A DNA stretch of 5,782 nt, taken from contig JAODNL010000426.1 in NCBI GenBank assembly GCA_025465405.1, positions 1 through 5,782 on the forward strand, written 5' to 3'. The DNA comes from Pseudonocardiales bacterium. GTDB lineage: Bacteria; Actinomycetota; Actinomycetes; Mycobacteriales; Jatrophihabitantaceae. Positions within the stretch are counted from its first letter, which is position 1, and each line of letters begins with the position of its first letter. This document shows positions 1 through 5,782 of the stretch, piece by piece. The notes beneath the pieces are model-generated. The model ran no database searches. It had not been told where the DNA came from and saw nothing but the letters and a program-made list of their open reading frames with translations. A program made the position numbers and the translations under genes.

Positions 1-198
1 CGGCACATGTCCTTTGCCGTCGGCCTACACCGTTGCCTCGGCTCGCATCTGGCCCGGATGGAGATGGTGACGGCGCTGAAGCGGTTCCACGAGCGCATTC
101 CTGCCTACACGGTTACCGACGGCGAACGAATCATCTATCAGTCGATCCCCGGAATCCGCCAGGCAGTGAGGATTCCGATCACGTTCTCACTGGCCTGA
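1..198 (+). CDS. Cytochrome P450, C-terminal fragment (5' end outside window)
   Basis: Only the last 65 residues are present; the reading frame is open from base 1 and ends at TGA 196-198. The fragment holds the P450 haem-ligand signature FxxGxHxCxG, seen as FAVGLHRCLG, with the haem-thiolate cysteine encoded at bases 34-36, followed by the usual LAR of the L helix and the short C-terminal beta region ending at the normal place for a soluble bacterial class I P450. Such enzymes are cytosolic monooxygenases that take electrons from a ferredoxin and its reductase; neither partner gene is visible here. It points toward ligase 1, which is convergent with it. In context it probably makes the first oxidation of the substrate that the ligases activate. 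The CYP family and substrate cannot be assigned from this fragment. Confidence 0.95.
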   Translation, partial: RHMSFAVGLHRCLGSHLARMEMVTALKRFHERIPAYTVTDGERIIYQSIPGIRQAVRIPITFSLA

Positions 199-224
199 CG
201 CCAAGCGATCACGTCATCCGGCCG

Positions 225-242
225 CGAGCCTGAAGGCCCTCG
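225..242. terminator. Weak hairpin between convergent genes
   Basis: In the 65-bp gap between the P450 stop and the ligase 1 stop, CGAGCC and GGCCCTCG can pair around a TGAA loop, with a two-base CC bulge. No U-tract follows on either strand. Actinobacterial terminators often lack U-tracts and the position between convergent genes fits, but the stem is short, so this is only a candidate. Confidence 0.2.
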
Positions 243-263
243 ACTGCAGCGATGACCCGTCGA

Positions 264-1901
264 CTATGTGCCGTCTCGGGCGGGTGACTGGCGAGCCATC
301 TTCCGCAAGGCCGACTTGCGTACCTTACCTGCCGGCGTCCGAGGGAAGTCGGTGAACCGCGCCCGGATCTCCTCGGGCCATTTGTATTTCGCCAGACCCA
401 ACGTTATGAGGTGCTCGCGAATTCGGGGCAGCGACGGCACGCCGTGGCCGGCCGCGGGACGGATAAACGCGCAGCCGTGCTCGCCAGTGCGGGTGTCAGG
501 GGCGGCGACCACAGCCACGTCGGCGACCTCTGGCATCGACGCCAGCGCTGCCTCCACCTCGGATGCGCTCACGTTGAGTCCTGACCGGATGATGATGTCC
601 TTCAACCGGTCCAGCACGGTGACGTAGCCGCGTTCATCTACCGAGCCGATGTCCCCGGTGCGGTACCACCCCTGGTCGAATGCGCCGGTATTCATGGCGG
701 GGTCGACGTATCCACTGAACAGGTCGGGCCCACGGGTGATGATCTCGCCCGTGCCGGTGCGGTGGTGGCTGCCCCGTTCGTCGCGGATGCGGACGTCGAC
801 ACCGGTGCACAGGTGGCCGTCGGTGGCGGCGCGCACCAGCAGCGGGTCCGCACTGTTGCCCAGGGAGATGCTGGGATGCACGGTGCACCCGTATCCCTTC
901 ACGGCCGTGACACCGAGCGCGTCAGCGCGCTCGATCAGTTCCCGGGTCACGGCAGCTCCGCCCAGAGCGGCGACGTCGATGAGCCGGTGATGCTCCGGCG
1001 TGCAGCGCGGATCGTCCAGCAGGCTTTGCAGAAACAATGGCGCCCCGCTGCCGGCGGCCAGTGCATGCGTCTGCATCAGCTCGAGCACGTCACCGGCGTC
1101 CCAATAGTCCATCAGATGCACGTCGTGGCCCGCCAGCGGAGGAACCAGCAATGACACCAGCATTCCGGTGACGTGGCTGACCGGTGACGTACTCAGCAGA
1201 CCCCGAGTCCGTTCAGCCAGCAGAGGAGCCATGTGCTGACGTATCTCGGCACACAGCGCCCGATGGCTCAACAGCACACCCTTCGGGGTGGCAGTGCTGC
1301 CCGAGGTCCACCCGATCACCGCTGGGGCCGCGGGATCGAGCCGGATCTGGTTGTGCTCTGCTTCAGATGCGGTCAGCGTGCCGAAACCGATCGCCGCTGA
1401 CGGTTTCGCGCCGTCGCCAACCACGAAAAGGTGCTCCAGCTTCTCCAATTGCCAATGCCGCGAGGTGATCTCCTCGACGATGGCGCCGTCACCGCGAGGG
1501 CTCTCGATGATGACCGCGCGTGCCTGAGAGGTCCGCAGGGCATGCGTGACGTAGGAACTTCCCGCCGCGTGGGAGATCGGTACCAAGACGGCCCCGGCGT
1601 GCACGAGGCCGTAGAAGACTGCGGCCGCTTCCACGCTGTTAGACAGTTGGAACGCGACGGGATCGCCGGGGACGATGCCCAGTCGCCGAAGTCCAGTGCC
1701 CACGCGCCGTCCTAGATCTGCCACGTCGCGCAACGACATCCGATGCATCCCGTCCCGGGAATGCACCGCGAACACTCGCTCCCGAGAGGAGTGCAGCGCG
1801 CTTGCCAACAGATCGCGGAGTGTCTCGCCGCTCCACCAGCCTTCGGCGCGGTAGCGGGCGCAGAGCTCGGGTTCGGGTTCAACAGTCGTAAAGGTCGTCA
1901 T
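264..1901 (-). CDS. Acyl-CoA ligase (ligase 1), ANL/AMP-binding family, with an altered A5 motif
   Basis: This is a 545-aa adenylate-forming enzyme, full length for FadD-type ligases, which join a carboxylic acid to CoA through an acyl-AMP. The start is ATG 1901-1899, because GGAGG (1907-1911) sits five bases upstream; a GTG further up at 1931 has no such site and lies inside the putative operator. The N-terminal domain has the ATP P-loop WTSGSTATPKG (residues 198-208). Later come TGD (Asp417), the hinge DRLKD (431-435) and the C-terminal catalytic lysine in PAGK (Lys526). The A5 motif, normally YGxTE, reads YGCTVHP (337-343), so the Mg/ATP-binding glutamate is Val341. It is a paralogue of ligase 2 and closest in style to FadD/cyclohexanecarboxylate-CoA ligase-like proteins. 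It is divergent from the crotonase, sharing an 80-bp promoter region. Family is certain; activity and substrate are uncertain. Confidence 0.93.
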   Translation of the reverse strand: MTTFTTVEPEPELCARYRAEGWWSGETLRDLLASALHSSRERVFAVHSRDGMHRMSLRDVADLGRRVGTGLRRLGIVPGDPVAFQLSNSVEAAAVFYGLVHAGAVLVPISHAAGSSYVTHALRTSQARAVIIESPRGDGAIVEEITSRHWQLEKLEHLFVVGDGAKPSAAIGFGTLTASEAEHNQIRLDPAAPAVIGWTSGSTATPKGVLLSHRALCAEIRQHMAPLLAERTRGLLSTSPVSHVTGMLVSLLVPPLAGHDVHLMDYWDAGDVLELMQTHALAAGSGAPLFLQSLLDDPRCTPEHHRLIDVAALGGAAVTRELIERADALGVTAVKGYGCTVHPSISLGNSADPLLVRAATDGHLCTGVDVRIRDERGSHHRTGTGEIITRGPDLFSGYVDPAMNTGAFDQGWYRTGDIGSVDERGYVTVLDRLKDIIIRSGLNVSASEVEAALASMPEVADVAVVAAPDTRTGEHGCAFIRPAAGHGVPSLPRIREHLITLGLAKYKWPEEIRARFTDFPRTPAGKVRKSALRKMARQSPARDGT

Positions 1902-1922
1902 GGCAGCCTCCACGATCAGCGT

Positions 1923-1938
1923 GGTATACACGTAAAGT
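1923..1938. promoter_or_regulatory. Putative operator, copy 1 (ligase 1/crotonase divergent promoter)
   Basis: GGTATACACGTAAAGT, continuing into T at 1939, shares TATACAyGTAAAGTT with the element upstream of ligase 2 at 14 of 15 positions. It is an imperfect dyad centred between 1930 and 1931 and begins 22 bp upstream of the ligase 1 ATG. It would overlap the -35 of the crotonase promoter and the -10 of ligase 1, the usual placement for a TetR- or GntR-type repressor. The regulator is not in the window, and the motif does not match the KstR or KstR2 consensus as I recall them. Confidence 0.45.
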
Positions 1939-1960
1939 TAGGTCAAGACTATCCTATGAT
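1932..1960 (+). promoter_or_regulatory. Candidate promoter of the crotonase gene
   Basis: TATGAT at 1955-1960 is a good actinobacterial -10 hexamer (TAnnnT). A poor -35, GTAAAG at 1932-1937, lies 17 bp upstream inside the putative operator. Transcription would start near 1967, giving a leader of about 15 nt that still includes the ribosome binding site. On the other strand, TATACC (1928-1923) with TAGTCT 17 bp upstream of it is a weaker candidate for ligase 1. Both are pattern matches only. Confidence 0.4.
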
Positions 1961-1981
1961 CCGCGGGCGATGGAGAATCCG

Positions 1982-2794
1982 ATGAACAACTTCGACGATG
2001 CCCTCTACGGACTTCCGGCAGAAGTCAACGTCGAGGCCCAAGGACCGGTGCGGCTGGTCACGCTGAACCGTCCCGACGATCTCAACGGTGCCAACCATGC
2101 CATGCATCGCGCGCTGGCCGGGCTGTGGAAGCGCCTCGGTGAAGACACCGAGGCGCGCGTGGTCATCCTCACAGGCAGCGGGCAAGCTTTCAGTGCCGGT
2201 GGAGATTTCGGCTACATGCAGGAGAACATCGACGACGAAGCGATGCGCGCACAGACAATGGCCGAAGGCCGCGCGATCATCGAAGGCATGGTGCGGTGTC
2301 GGTTGCCGGTCATCGCCGCCGTCAACGGACCCGCGGTCGGACTGGGATGCAGTCTGGCCGTGTTGTCCGACATCGTGTTGATGGGCGAAGGTACCTTCCT
2401 GGCCGACCCGCACTTGCGGATGGGCTTGGTGCCCGGTGACGGTGGCATGACCTGGCCCATGCTGACCAGCCTCTCGCGGGCCAAGGAGTACCTGTTCCTA
2501 GGCTCGCGGATTCCTGCCGCGGACGCCGTCAGCATGGGCCTGGCGAGCCGCGTCGTGGCACCCGAGAAGCTTCTCGACGAAGCCCTCGCGCTGGCGCTGC
2601 GACTGGCCGACGTGCCGGCCGCGGCCCTTCAGACCACCAAAAGGGCCCTGAACGCCTACCTGGATCAACAGCTCGACAATGCCTTCGCGGTCGCACTGTC
2701 CGGGGAGTTGGACAGCATGCACTCCGAGGAACACCGGTTGGCGGTCGCCGCGGCCCGGTCCAAGGCGGCGGCCGCCCAGTCACGTCAAGGGTGA
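1982..2794 (+). CDS. Crotonase-family protein (enoyl-CoA hydratase/isomerase-like) lacking both canonical Glu residues
   Basis: A 270-aa crotonase-superfamily protein of normal length. The start is placed at ATG 1982 because GGAG (1972-1975) stands six bases before it; an in-frame ATG at 1970 would destroy that arrangement and add four residues. Crotonase landmarks are clear: the oxyanion-hole segment AFSAGGDF (residues 69-76), the CRLPVIAAVNGPAVGLGCSLA segment (about 106-126), and ADPHLRMGLVPGDGG (141-155), then the trimer-forming C-terminal helices. Against rat mitochondrial hydratase, the two catalytic glutamates (Glu144, Glu164) align with Ser124 and His144; Asp153 in PGDGG is a possible substitute acid/base. 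Simple hydratase activity is therefore doubtful; isomerase, hydrolase or another crotonase reaction on a CoA thioester is possible. It is divergent from ligase 1 and convergent with ligase 2. Confidence 0.92.
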   Translation: MNNFDDALYGLPAEVNVEAQGPVRLVTLNRPDDLNGANHAMHRALAGLWKRLGEDTEARVVILTGSGQAFSAGGDFGYMQENIDDEAMRAQTMAEGRAIIEGMVRCRLPVIAAVNGPAVGLGCSLAVLSDIVLMGEGTFLADPHLRMGLVPGDGGMTWPMLTSLSRAKEYLFLGSRIPAADAVSMGLASRVVAPEKLLDEALALALRLADVPAAALQTTKRALNAYLDQQLDNAFAVALSGELDSMHSEEHRLAVAAARSKAAAAQSRQG

Positions 2795-3020
2795 GCCGAC
2801 AGGAACTCGGTGACCGGTCCAGGTGCCGTAGGCCTGCGGTGATCAGCGGGGCTACGGCATCACCGGCGACGTCCACCACGCCGTCGTTGCTGCGGCGGCG
2901 ATAGGCGATTCCGGCCGCGATGATCGCTACTTTGAAATAGCCAAGCGCCAGGTGAAAGTTCCAGTGCTGCAACGATTTGCCGGATGCCATCGCATTGGTT
3001 GTCGGTGTCACCTCAGCCAA
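2785..3020 (-). pseudogene. C-terminal remnant of an APH-like (aminoglycoside/choline kinase fold) phosphotransferase
   Basis: On the minus strand between the crotonase and ligase 2 stops, a segment reading HWNFHLALGYFKVAIIAAGI, then AYRRR and, after a short gap, AGDAVAPLITAGLRHL resembles the last 60 or so residues of APH-family proteins that accompany acyl-CoA dehydrogenase genes in actinobacteria (their tail has a Y-x-x-F-x-x-F/YFKLAVI-x-x-GI-like pattern). The kinase core, with its ATP lysine and catalytic HGD/D loops, is absent, so it cannot be a working kinase. The open frame starts at TTG 3020 or GTG 3011; the latter overlaps the ligase 2 TGA as GTGA. After the homologous part (ending near 2820) the frame runs on antisense into the crotonase to 2529. 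A one-base shift near 2820 would instead give a short tail ending at TGA 2787-2785, a plausible original stop. Family recognition is from pattern only. Confidence 0.65.
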
Positions 3021-4639
3021 GCCTTCCTGAGTTCATTCTTTCGCACCTTGCCGGAGGCTGTGCGGGGTAGCTCGTCGACCACTTGAAGCTCCTCGGGCCA
3101 TTTCGGCTTGGCCACACCCATTCCGGCCAGATGGCCGGTCAGCGCGGCCAGGGACACGTCGTCGTGGTCCCGCGCGACGACGACCGCGACCGCGCGTTCG
3201 CCGGTACGGACGTCGGGAACGCCGATGACCGCAACCTCGGCCACCGCAGAACAGCTCATCAATGCGCTTTCGACTTCTGCCGGAGAGATGTTGACTCCGT
3301 TGCGGATGATGAGGTCTTTGGCGCGTGCGGTCACCGCGAGGTGACCATCGGCGTCGAGGATGCCGACGTCGCCGGTCGTCAGCCACCCCTCGGCGTCGAA
3401 CGCGGTGTTGAGGTCCGGTTGCAAGTATCCGGCGCATCGATCCGGGCCCCTGGTGAAGATCTCGCCCTCGCTACCGAGTGGCAGCACGGCACCCGAGTGA
3501 TCGCGCACCTGGACCTCCACTCCATCGAGCAAGCGTCCGTCCGTGCGGATCAACTGGCGGGGGTCGTCGTCGAGACGTCCGGCACTGACCGTGGGCTGTT
3601 CGGTCAATCCATAGGAACGCAGGACGCTGATGCCGCGTCGAGATGCCTTGGTAACCAGGCTCTCTGGCACTGTGGATCCGCCGAGGATCACGTATCCCAT
3701 GCGGTGGGCGAGTTCATCGGTGAACTTGGGATGGTCGATCAACGCCGACAGAAACACCGACGCGCCACCCCCGGGTGCGAGTCCCTCGGTCCGTGCCGTG
3801 TCCAGGATGAAGTCGACGTCGAAGGTGTCTACCAGGTGGATCGGGTCGCCACGGTGAATAGGTGCCAGCAGCCCCAGTGTCATTCCCGCCGCGTGCGCGA
3901 TTGGCGACGCCATGATCTGGGCCGTCGCATCGGCCGGGATCATCACTTCGAGATGTCGGCGCACCTCGGCCCCGAGCGTCCGGTGGCTGTGGATGACGCC
4001 CTTGGCGGTGCCACTCGTGCCCGAGGTGAAGGCCAGCAGACACGCCTCGTCGGCGGATCGCGTGGGCGACACCTCAACCGTGGGGGCGCTGAGCAGCTCT
4101 TCGAACGAGACCAGATCCGAGCGCGGCAGGCGATCGTGCTGTCCGCCGCATACCACGACGGTGTCCAAGTTAGGCATCTGCGCGCTAGAGTCGCAGACCT
4201 CACTCAAGTAGTCACGGCTGCCGTGGCGGGCGCACGTGATCGCCACCGACGCGCCGGCGGCATTGACGATCTCGGCCAGTTCCTTGCGACCGTAGAACGA
4301 CGCCACCGGGACAACGACCGCGCCTAACGCCGCCACACCAACGAAGGCGGCGATCGCCTCCCATCCGTTCGGCAGCCAGATGACGACCAGATCACCGGCC
4401 GCGACGCCGCGTTGGGACAAGCCGCCGGCGACCCGCCTCGCCGTCGCCTCCAGTGAGCCGAACGTCTCTTCGCGGCCCGCGTGCTTGGACCAGAGTCGGA
4501 CGCGCTGCGTCGGATGGCGTCGAAGGCCATCAATGAGAAGGGCTCCCAGTGACGTGTCATTCCACAGACCGCTGCGCAGATACTGTTCGCGTAGTCCGGA
4601 GGGAACCCGAGCGAGGTTGTGCGGCTCGTCGACGATCAT
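3008..4639 (-). CDS. Acyl-CoA ligase (ligase 2), ANL/AMP-binding family, all core motifs intact
   Basis: A 543-aa adenylate-forming acyl-CoA ligase of full length. ATG 4639-4637 is preferred because GAAGGTGG lies just upstream (AAGG at 4650-4647, seven bases before the ATG). The frame is open to 4723, but those extra 28 residues (Cys/Gly/Trp-rich) do not look like the family. Landmarks: P-loop FTSGTSGTAKG (204-214), A5 motif YGLTEQP (343-349) with Glu347, TTGD with Asp424, hinge TARAKD (437-442) with Arg439, and catalytic Lys531 in TASGK. It therefore looks catalytically competent. It aligns along its whole length with ligase 1 (for example SHR, GD-HL-D and ALIDHP/LLDDP blocks), so the two are paralogues, probably for related acids or different stages of one pathway. 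Its stop overlaps the GTG of the APH remnant. The substrate is unknown. Confidence 0.95.
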   Translation of the reverse strand: MIVDEPHNLARVPSGLREQYLRSGLWNDTSLGALLIDGLRRHPTQRVRLWSKHAGREETFGSLEATARRVAGGLSQRGVAAGDLVVIWLPNGWEAIAAFVGVAALGAVVVPVASFYGRKELAEIVNAAGASVAITCARHGSRDYLSEVCDSSAQMPNLDTVVVCGGQHDRLPRSDLVSFEELLSAPTVEVSPTRSADEACLLAFTSGTSGTAKGVIHSHRTLGAEVRRHLEVMIPADATAQIMASPIAHAAGMTLGLLAPIHRGDPIHLVDTFDVDFILDTARTEGLAPGGGASVFLSALIDHPKFTDELAHRMGYVILGGSTVPESLVTKASRRGISVLRSYGLTEQPTVSAGRLDDDPRQLIRTDGRLLDGVEVQVRDHSGAVLPLGSEGEIFTRGPDRCAGYLQPDLNTAFDAEGWLTTGDVGILDADGHLAVTARAKDLIIRNGVNISPAEVESALMSCSAVAEVAVIGVPDVRTGERAVAVVVARDHDDVSLAALTGHLAGMGVAKPKWPEELQVVDELPRTASGKVRKNELRKAWLR

Positions 4640-4722
4640 CGAGCCACCTTCGCCGTCCAGATCGGTGCCAGGGCATCCGCACCAACCTTCAGTGATGACA
4701 CCGCACCCTCTCCACCAGGCCA

Positions 4723-4738
4723 ACTTTACATGTATAGT
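4723..4738. promoter_or_regulatory. Putative operator, copy 2 (upstream of ligase 2)
   Basis: ACTTTACATGTATAGT is a 16-bp palindrome with one mismatched pair, centred between 4730 and 4731. Read on the ligase 2 strand it contains TATACATGTAAAGTT (with 4722), matching copy 1 at 14 of 15 positions. It begins 84 bp upstream of the ligase 2 ATG. It overlaps a possible -10 (TATACA, 4736-4731, minus strand), with TTGAGA 19 bp further upstream as a weak -35. This suggests repression by a dimeric regulator encoded elsewhere. Confidence 0.5.
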
Positions 4739-4746
4739 CGTTATAC
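4732..4746. repeat. Second, overlapping inverted repeat GTATA-N5-TATAC
   Basis: GTATAGTCGTTATAC has perfect five-base arms around a five-base spacer and overlaps copy 2 of the putative operator by seven bases. It could be a second half-site, allowing cooperative binding, or simply reflect AT-rich -10-like sequence (TATAAC on the minus strand). It is not present at copy 1, where the equivalent stretch is about nine bases shorter. Confidence 0.35.
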
Positions 4747-4748
4747 CA

Positions 4749-5088
4749 TGCGCGCTCTCAACCCACAGCCCACCAGTCGCTTTCGCCTCCGGCGATCGAT
4801 CGGTGATTCTCGCCTTCGCGGCGGTCGCGGGCCATACGACACCATCGACAACGCGTGTGGCCTAGACGGCATCCCCCGCGTATGTGTGTGGCTGCCGCGA
4901 TACCACGTCTGCCTCTATCCGCGTGACACGACGCAGAGCGTGATACCGCCGCTGTCGTGGCGGCGACGTCCGCGCTAGTACCGGCACGAGGCGCCCCCGG
5001 CAGCCGTTCAAGCCAACGCGGTCCTGCGCACCGGAAGGGCTGCGCGCCGTCCCTCTCGGTGTTGTCGATATCGACTGACCGACTGCCG
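4749..5088. other. Gene-free stretch between thiolase and ligase 2
   Basis: I see no convincing gene here. Open frames exist on both strands (for instance 4758-5156 minus and the end of 4619-4978 plus), but their translations are Arg/Ser/Ala-rich and low in hydrophobic blocks, and resemble no family I recognise. There is no tRNA-like cloverleaf, IS end or repeat array. A short hairpin (CGCCGC 4947-4952 with GCGGCG 4960-4965, seven-base loop) lies about 125 bp past the thiolase stop and could contribute to termination, but it has no U-tract. The stretch may be the long leader and regulatory region of ligase 2, or the residue of a deleted gene. Confidence 0.5.
5064..5075. repeat. Perfect 12-bp palindrome just past the thiolase stop
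   Basis: GTCGATATCGAC is fully self-complementary and lies 13 bp beyond the thiolase stop codon. Directly next to it, CTGAC (5075-5079) and GTCAG (5088-5092) form another small stem that reaches into the stop. Without a loop or U-tract the palindrome is a poor terminator; a protein-binding site or chance are alternatives. Confidence 0.3.
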
Positions 5089-5782
5089 TCAGGACAGGCG
5101 CTCGTAGATGGTCGCGTTAGCCGTGCCGCCGCCTTCGCACATCGTCTGCAGTCCATATCGACCGCCGGTGTGCCGGAGGTGATGAATCAGCGTGGCGGCA
5201 AGGCGAGTTCCCGAGCAACCCAGCGGATGACCCAGCGCAATCGCGCCGCCCAACGGATTGAGTCGGTCCAAGGCGGCGCCGACGGCGACCTGCCAGGCCA
5301 GAGGTACTGACGCGAACGCCTCGTTGACCTCGAATGCGGCGATATCGTCCAAGGACAGCCCAGAACGCTTCAGCGCTAGTGCCGTCGCGGGGATCGGACC
5401 GGTCAACATCTTCACGGGGTCGTCACCCGTCACGACCGCGGTATGCACGCGCGCCAAGGGCGTCATTCCCAGGCTCGCGGCGCGTTCCGAAGTCGTCACG
5501 ACGACGGCGGAGGCTCCGTCGGAGATCTGGGAGGCGTTACCGGCAGTGATCTTCCCATGTGAGACGAACGGAGTCTTGAGCTGCCCGAGCGACTCGATCG
5601 TCGAGCCGCGCCGCACGCCCTCGTCGGACGTCACAATCGAATCAGGTGTCGGTACCGCGACGATCTCGTCGTCGAACGCACCGTCGTCTTGAGCCTTGGC
5701 GGCCCGCTGGTGCGACATCAAGGCGTACTCGTCGAGCTGGGTGCGGGAGAACCCGTATTCGGAAGCAATGAGTTCAGCACCC
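5089..5782 (-). CDS. Thiolase (acetyl-CoA acyltransferase), C-terminal 230 residues; 5' end outside window
   Basis: The frame is open from the right edge (first whole codon GGT at 5781-5779) to TGA 5091-5089. Thiolases use acyl-CoA and CoA to release acetyl- or propionyl-CoA, the last step of a beta-oxidation round. Visible landmarks, numbered in this fragment: GNASQISDGASA (81-92), VNEAFA (152-157), GHPLGCSG with the catalytic His185 (184-191), and CEGGGTAN with the second catalytic Cys215. The nucleophilic N-terminal cysteine is off-window. The ending RYGLQTMCEGGG resembles actinobacterial FadA5/FadA6-type thiolases of steroid degradation rather than FadA2 or biosynthetic types; this likeness is from memory of the family. 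It is on the same strand as ligase 2 but separated by about 450 bp, so separate transcription is likely. All visible key residues are intact. Confidence 0.95.
   Translation of the reverse strand, partial: GAELIASEYGFSRTQLDEYALMSHQRAAKAQDDGAFDDEIVAVPTPDSIVTSDEGVRRGSTIESLGQLKTPFVSHGKITAGNASQISDGASAVVVTTSERAASLGMTPLARVHTAVVTGDDPVKMLTGPIPATALALKRSGLSLDDIAAFEVNEAFASVPLAWQVAVGAALDRLNPLGGAIALGHPLGCSGTRLAATLIHHLRHTGGRYGLQTMCEGGGTANATIYERLS

Noticed and set aside
1882..1892. A third GTAAAG-containing match (CGTAAAGGTCG) near the ligase 1 start
   Set aside because: It shares only the short GTAAAG core, lacks the TATACA half and sits in coding sequence, so it is likely chance.
1902..1931. GTG start for ligase 1 ten codons further upstream
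   Set aside because: It has no Shine-Dalgarno sequence and would place the coding region inside the putative operator, while ATG 1901 has a strong GGAGG at the right distance.
2529..2784. Extension of the APH remnant frame antisense into the crotonase
   Set aside because: Homology to APH proteins stops near 2820; the rest is Pro/Arg-rich shadow sequence opposite a well-supported gene.
3083..4327. A 414-codon open frame on the plus strand
   Set aside because: It lies wholly antisense to ligase 2, whose motifs are unambiguous. Its translation resembles no family; such frames are common opposite high-GC coding sequence.
4640..4723. Upstream start for ligase 2 adding 28 residues
   Set aside because: The extra residues are Cys/Gly/Trp-rich and unlike the family, and the ATG at 4639 has a suitable ribosome binding site.
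4758..5156. A 132-codon minus-strand frame between thiolase and ligase 2
   Set aside because: The translation is Arg/Ala/Ser/Cys-rich without domain-like blocks, and its upstream part overlaps the thiolase 3' end in another frame.

Overview
The window is part of a catabolic, acyl-CoA-type gene cluster from a high-GC actinobacterium. Codon choice (strong G/C at third positions), Shine-Dalgarno-led starts, and the protein types (bacterial cytochrome P450, FadD-like ligases, crotonase, FadA5/FadA6-like thiolase, APH-type kinase remnant) all suggest a mycobacterium or a close relative such as Rhodococcus or Nocardia. The genus is an inference; nothing in the window fixes it.

Layout, left to right: the 3' end of a cytochrome P450 gene (+, cut by the left edge); a complete acyl-CoA ligase (ligase 1, -) convergent with it; an 80-bp divergent promoter region; a crotonase-family enoyl-CoA hydratase/isomerase (+); a short decayed C-terminus of an aminoglycoside-phosphotransferase-like (APH) gene (-) squeezed between convergent genes; a second complete acyl-CoA ligase (ligase 2, -), paralogous to the first; a gene-free stretch of about 450 bp; and the 3' two-thirds of a thiolase gene (-, cut by the right edge).

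Together the genes read as a substrate-specific degradation set: P450 oxidation, CoA activation by one or both ligases, hydration or isomerisation by the crotonase, and thiolytic chain shortening. Steroid, terpenoid, alicyclic or branched acids are the usual substrates of such actinobacterial clusters, but the substrate cannot be read from this sequence.

The most notable observations are: (i) a near-identical, partly palindromic element, TATACAyGTAAAGTT, found at only two places, the ligase 1/crotonase divergent promoter and the ligase 2 upstream region, suggesting a shared operator; (ii) ligase 1 carries Val instead of the conserved Mg/ATP-binding Glu of the YGxTE motif; (iii) the crotonase lacks both canonical catalytic glutamates; (iv) the APH remnant begins with a GTGA start/stop overlap with ligase 2. 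I see no sign of a mobile element, CRISPR array, RNA gene or defence system; this is an ordinary catabolic region with some unusual enzyme variants.
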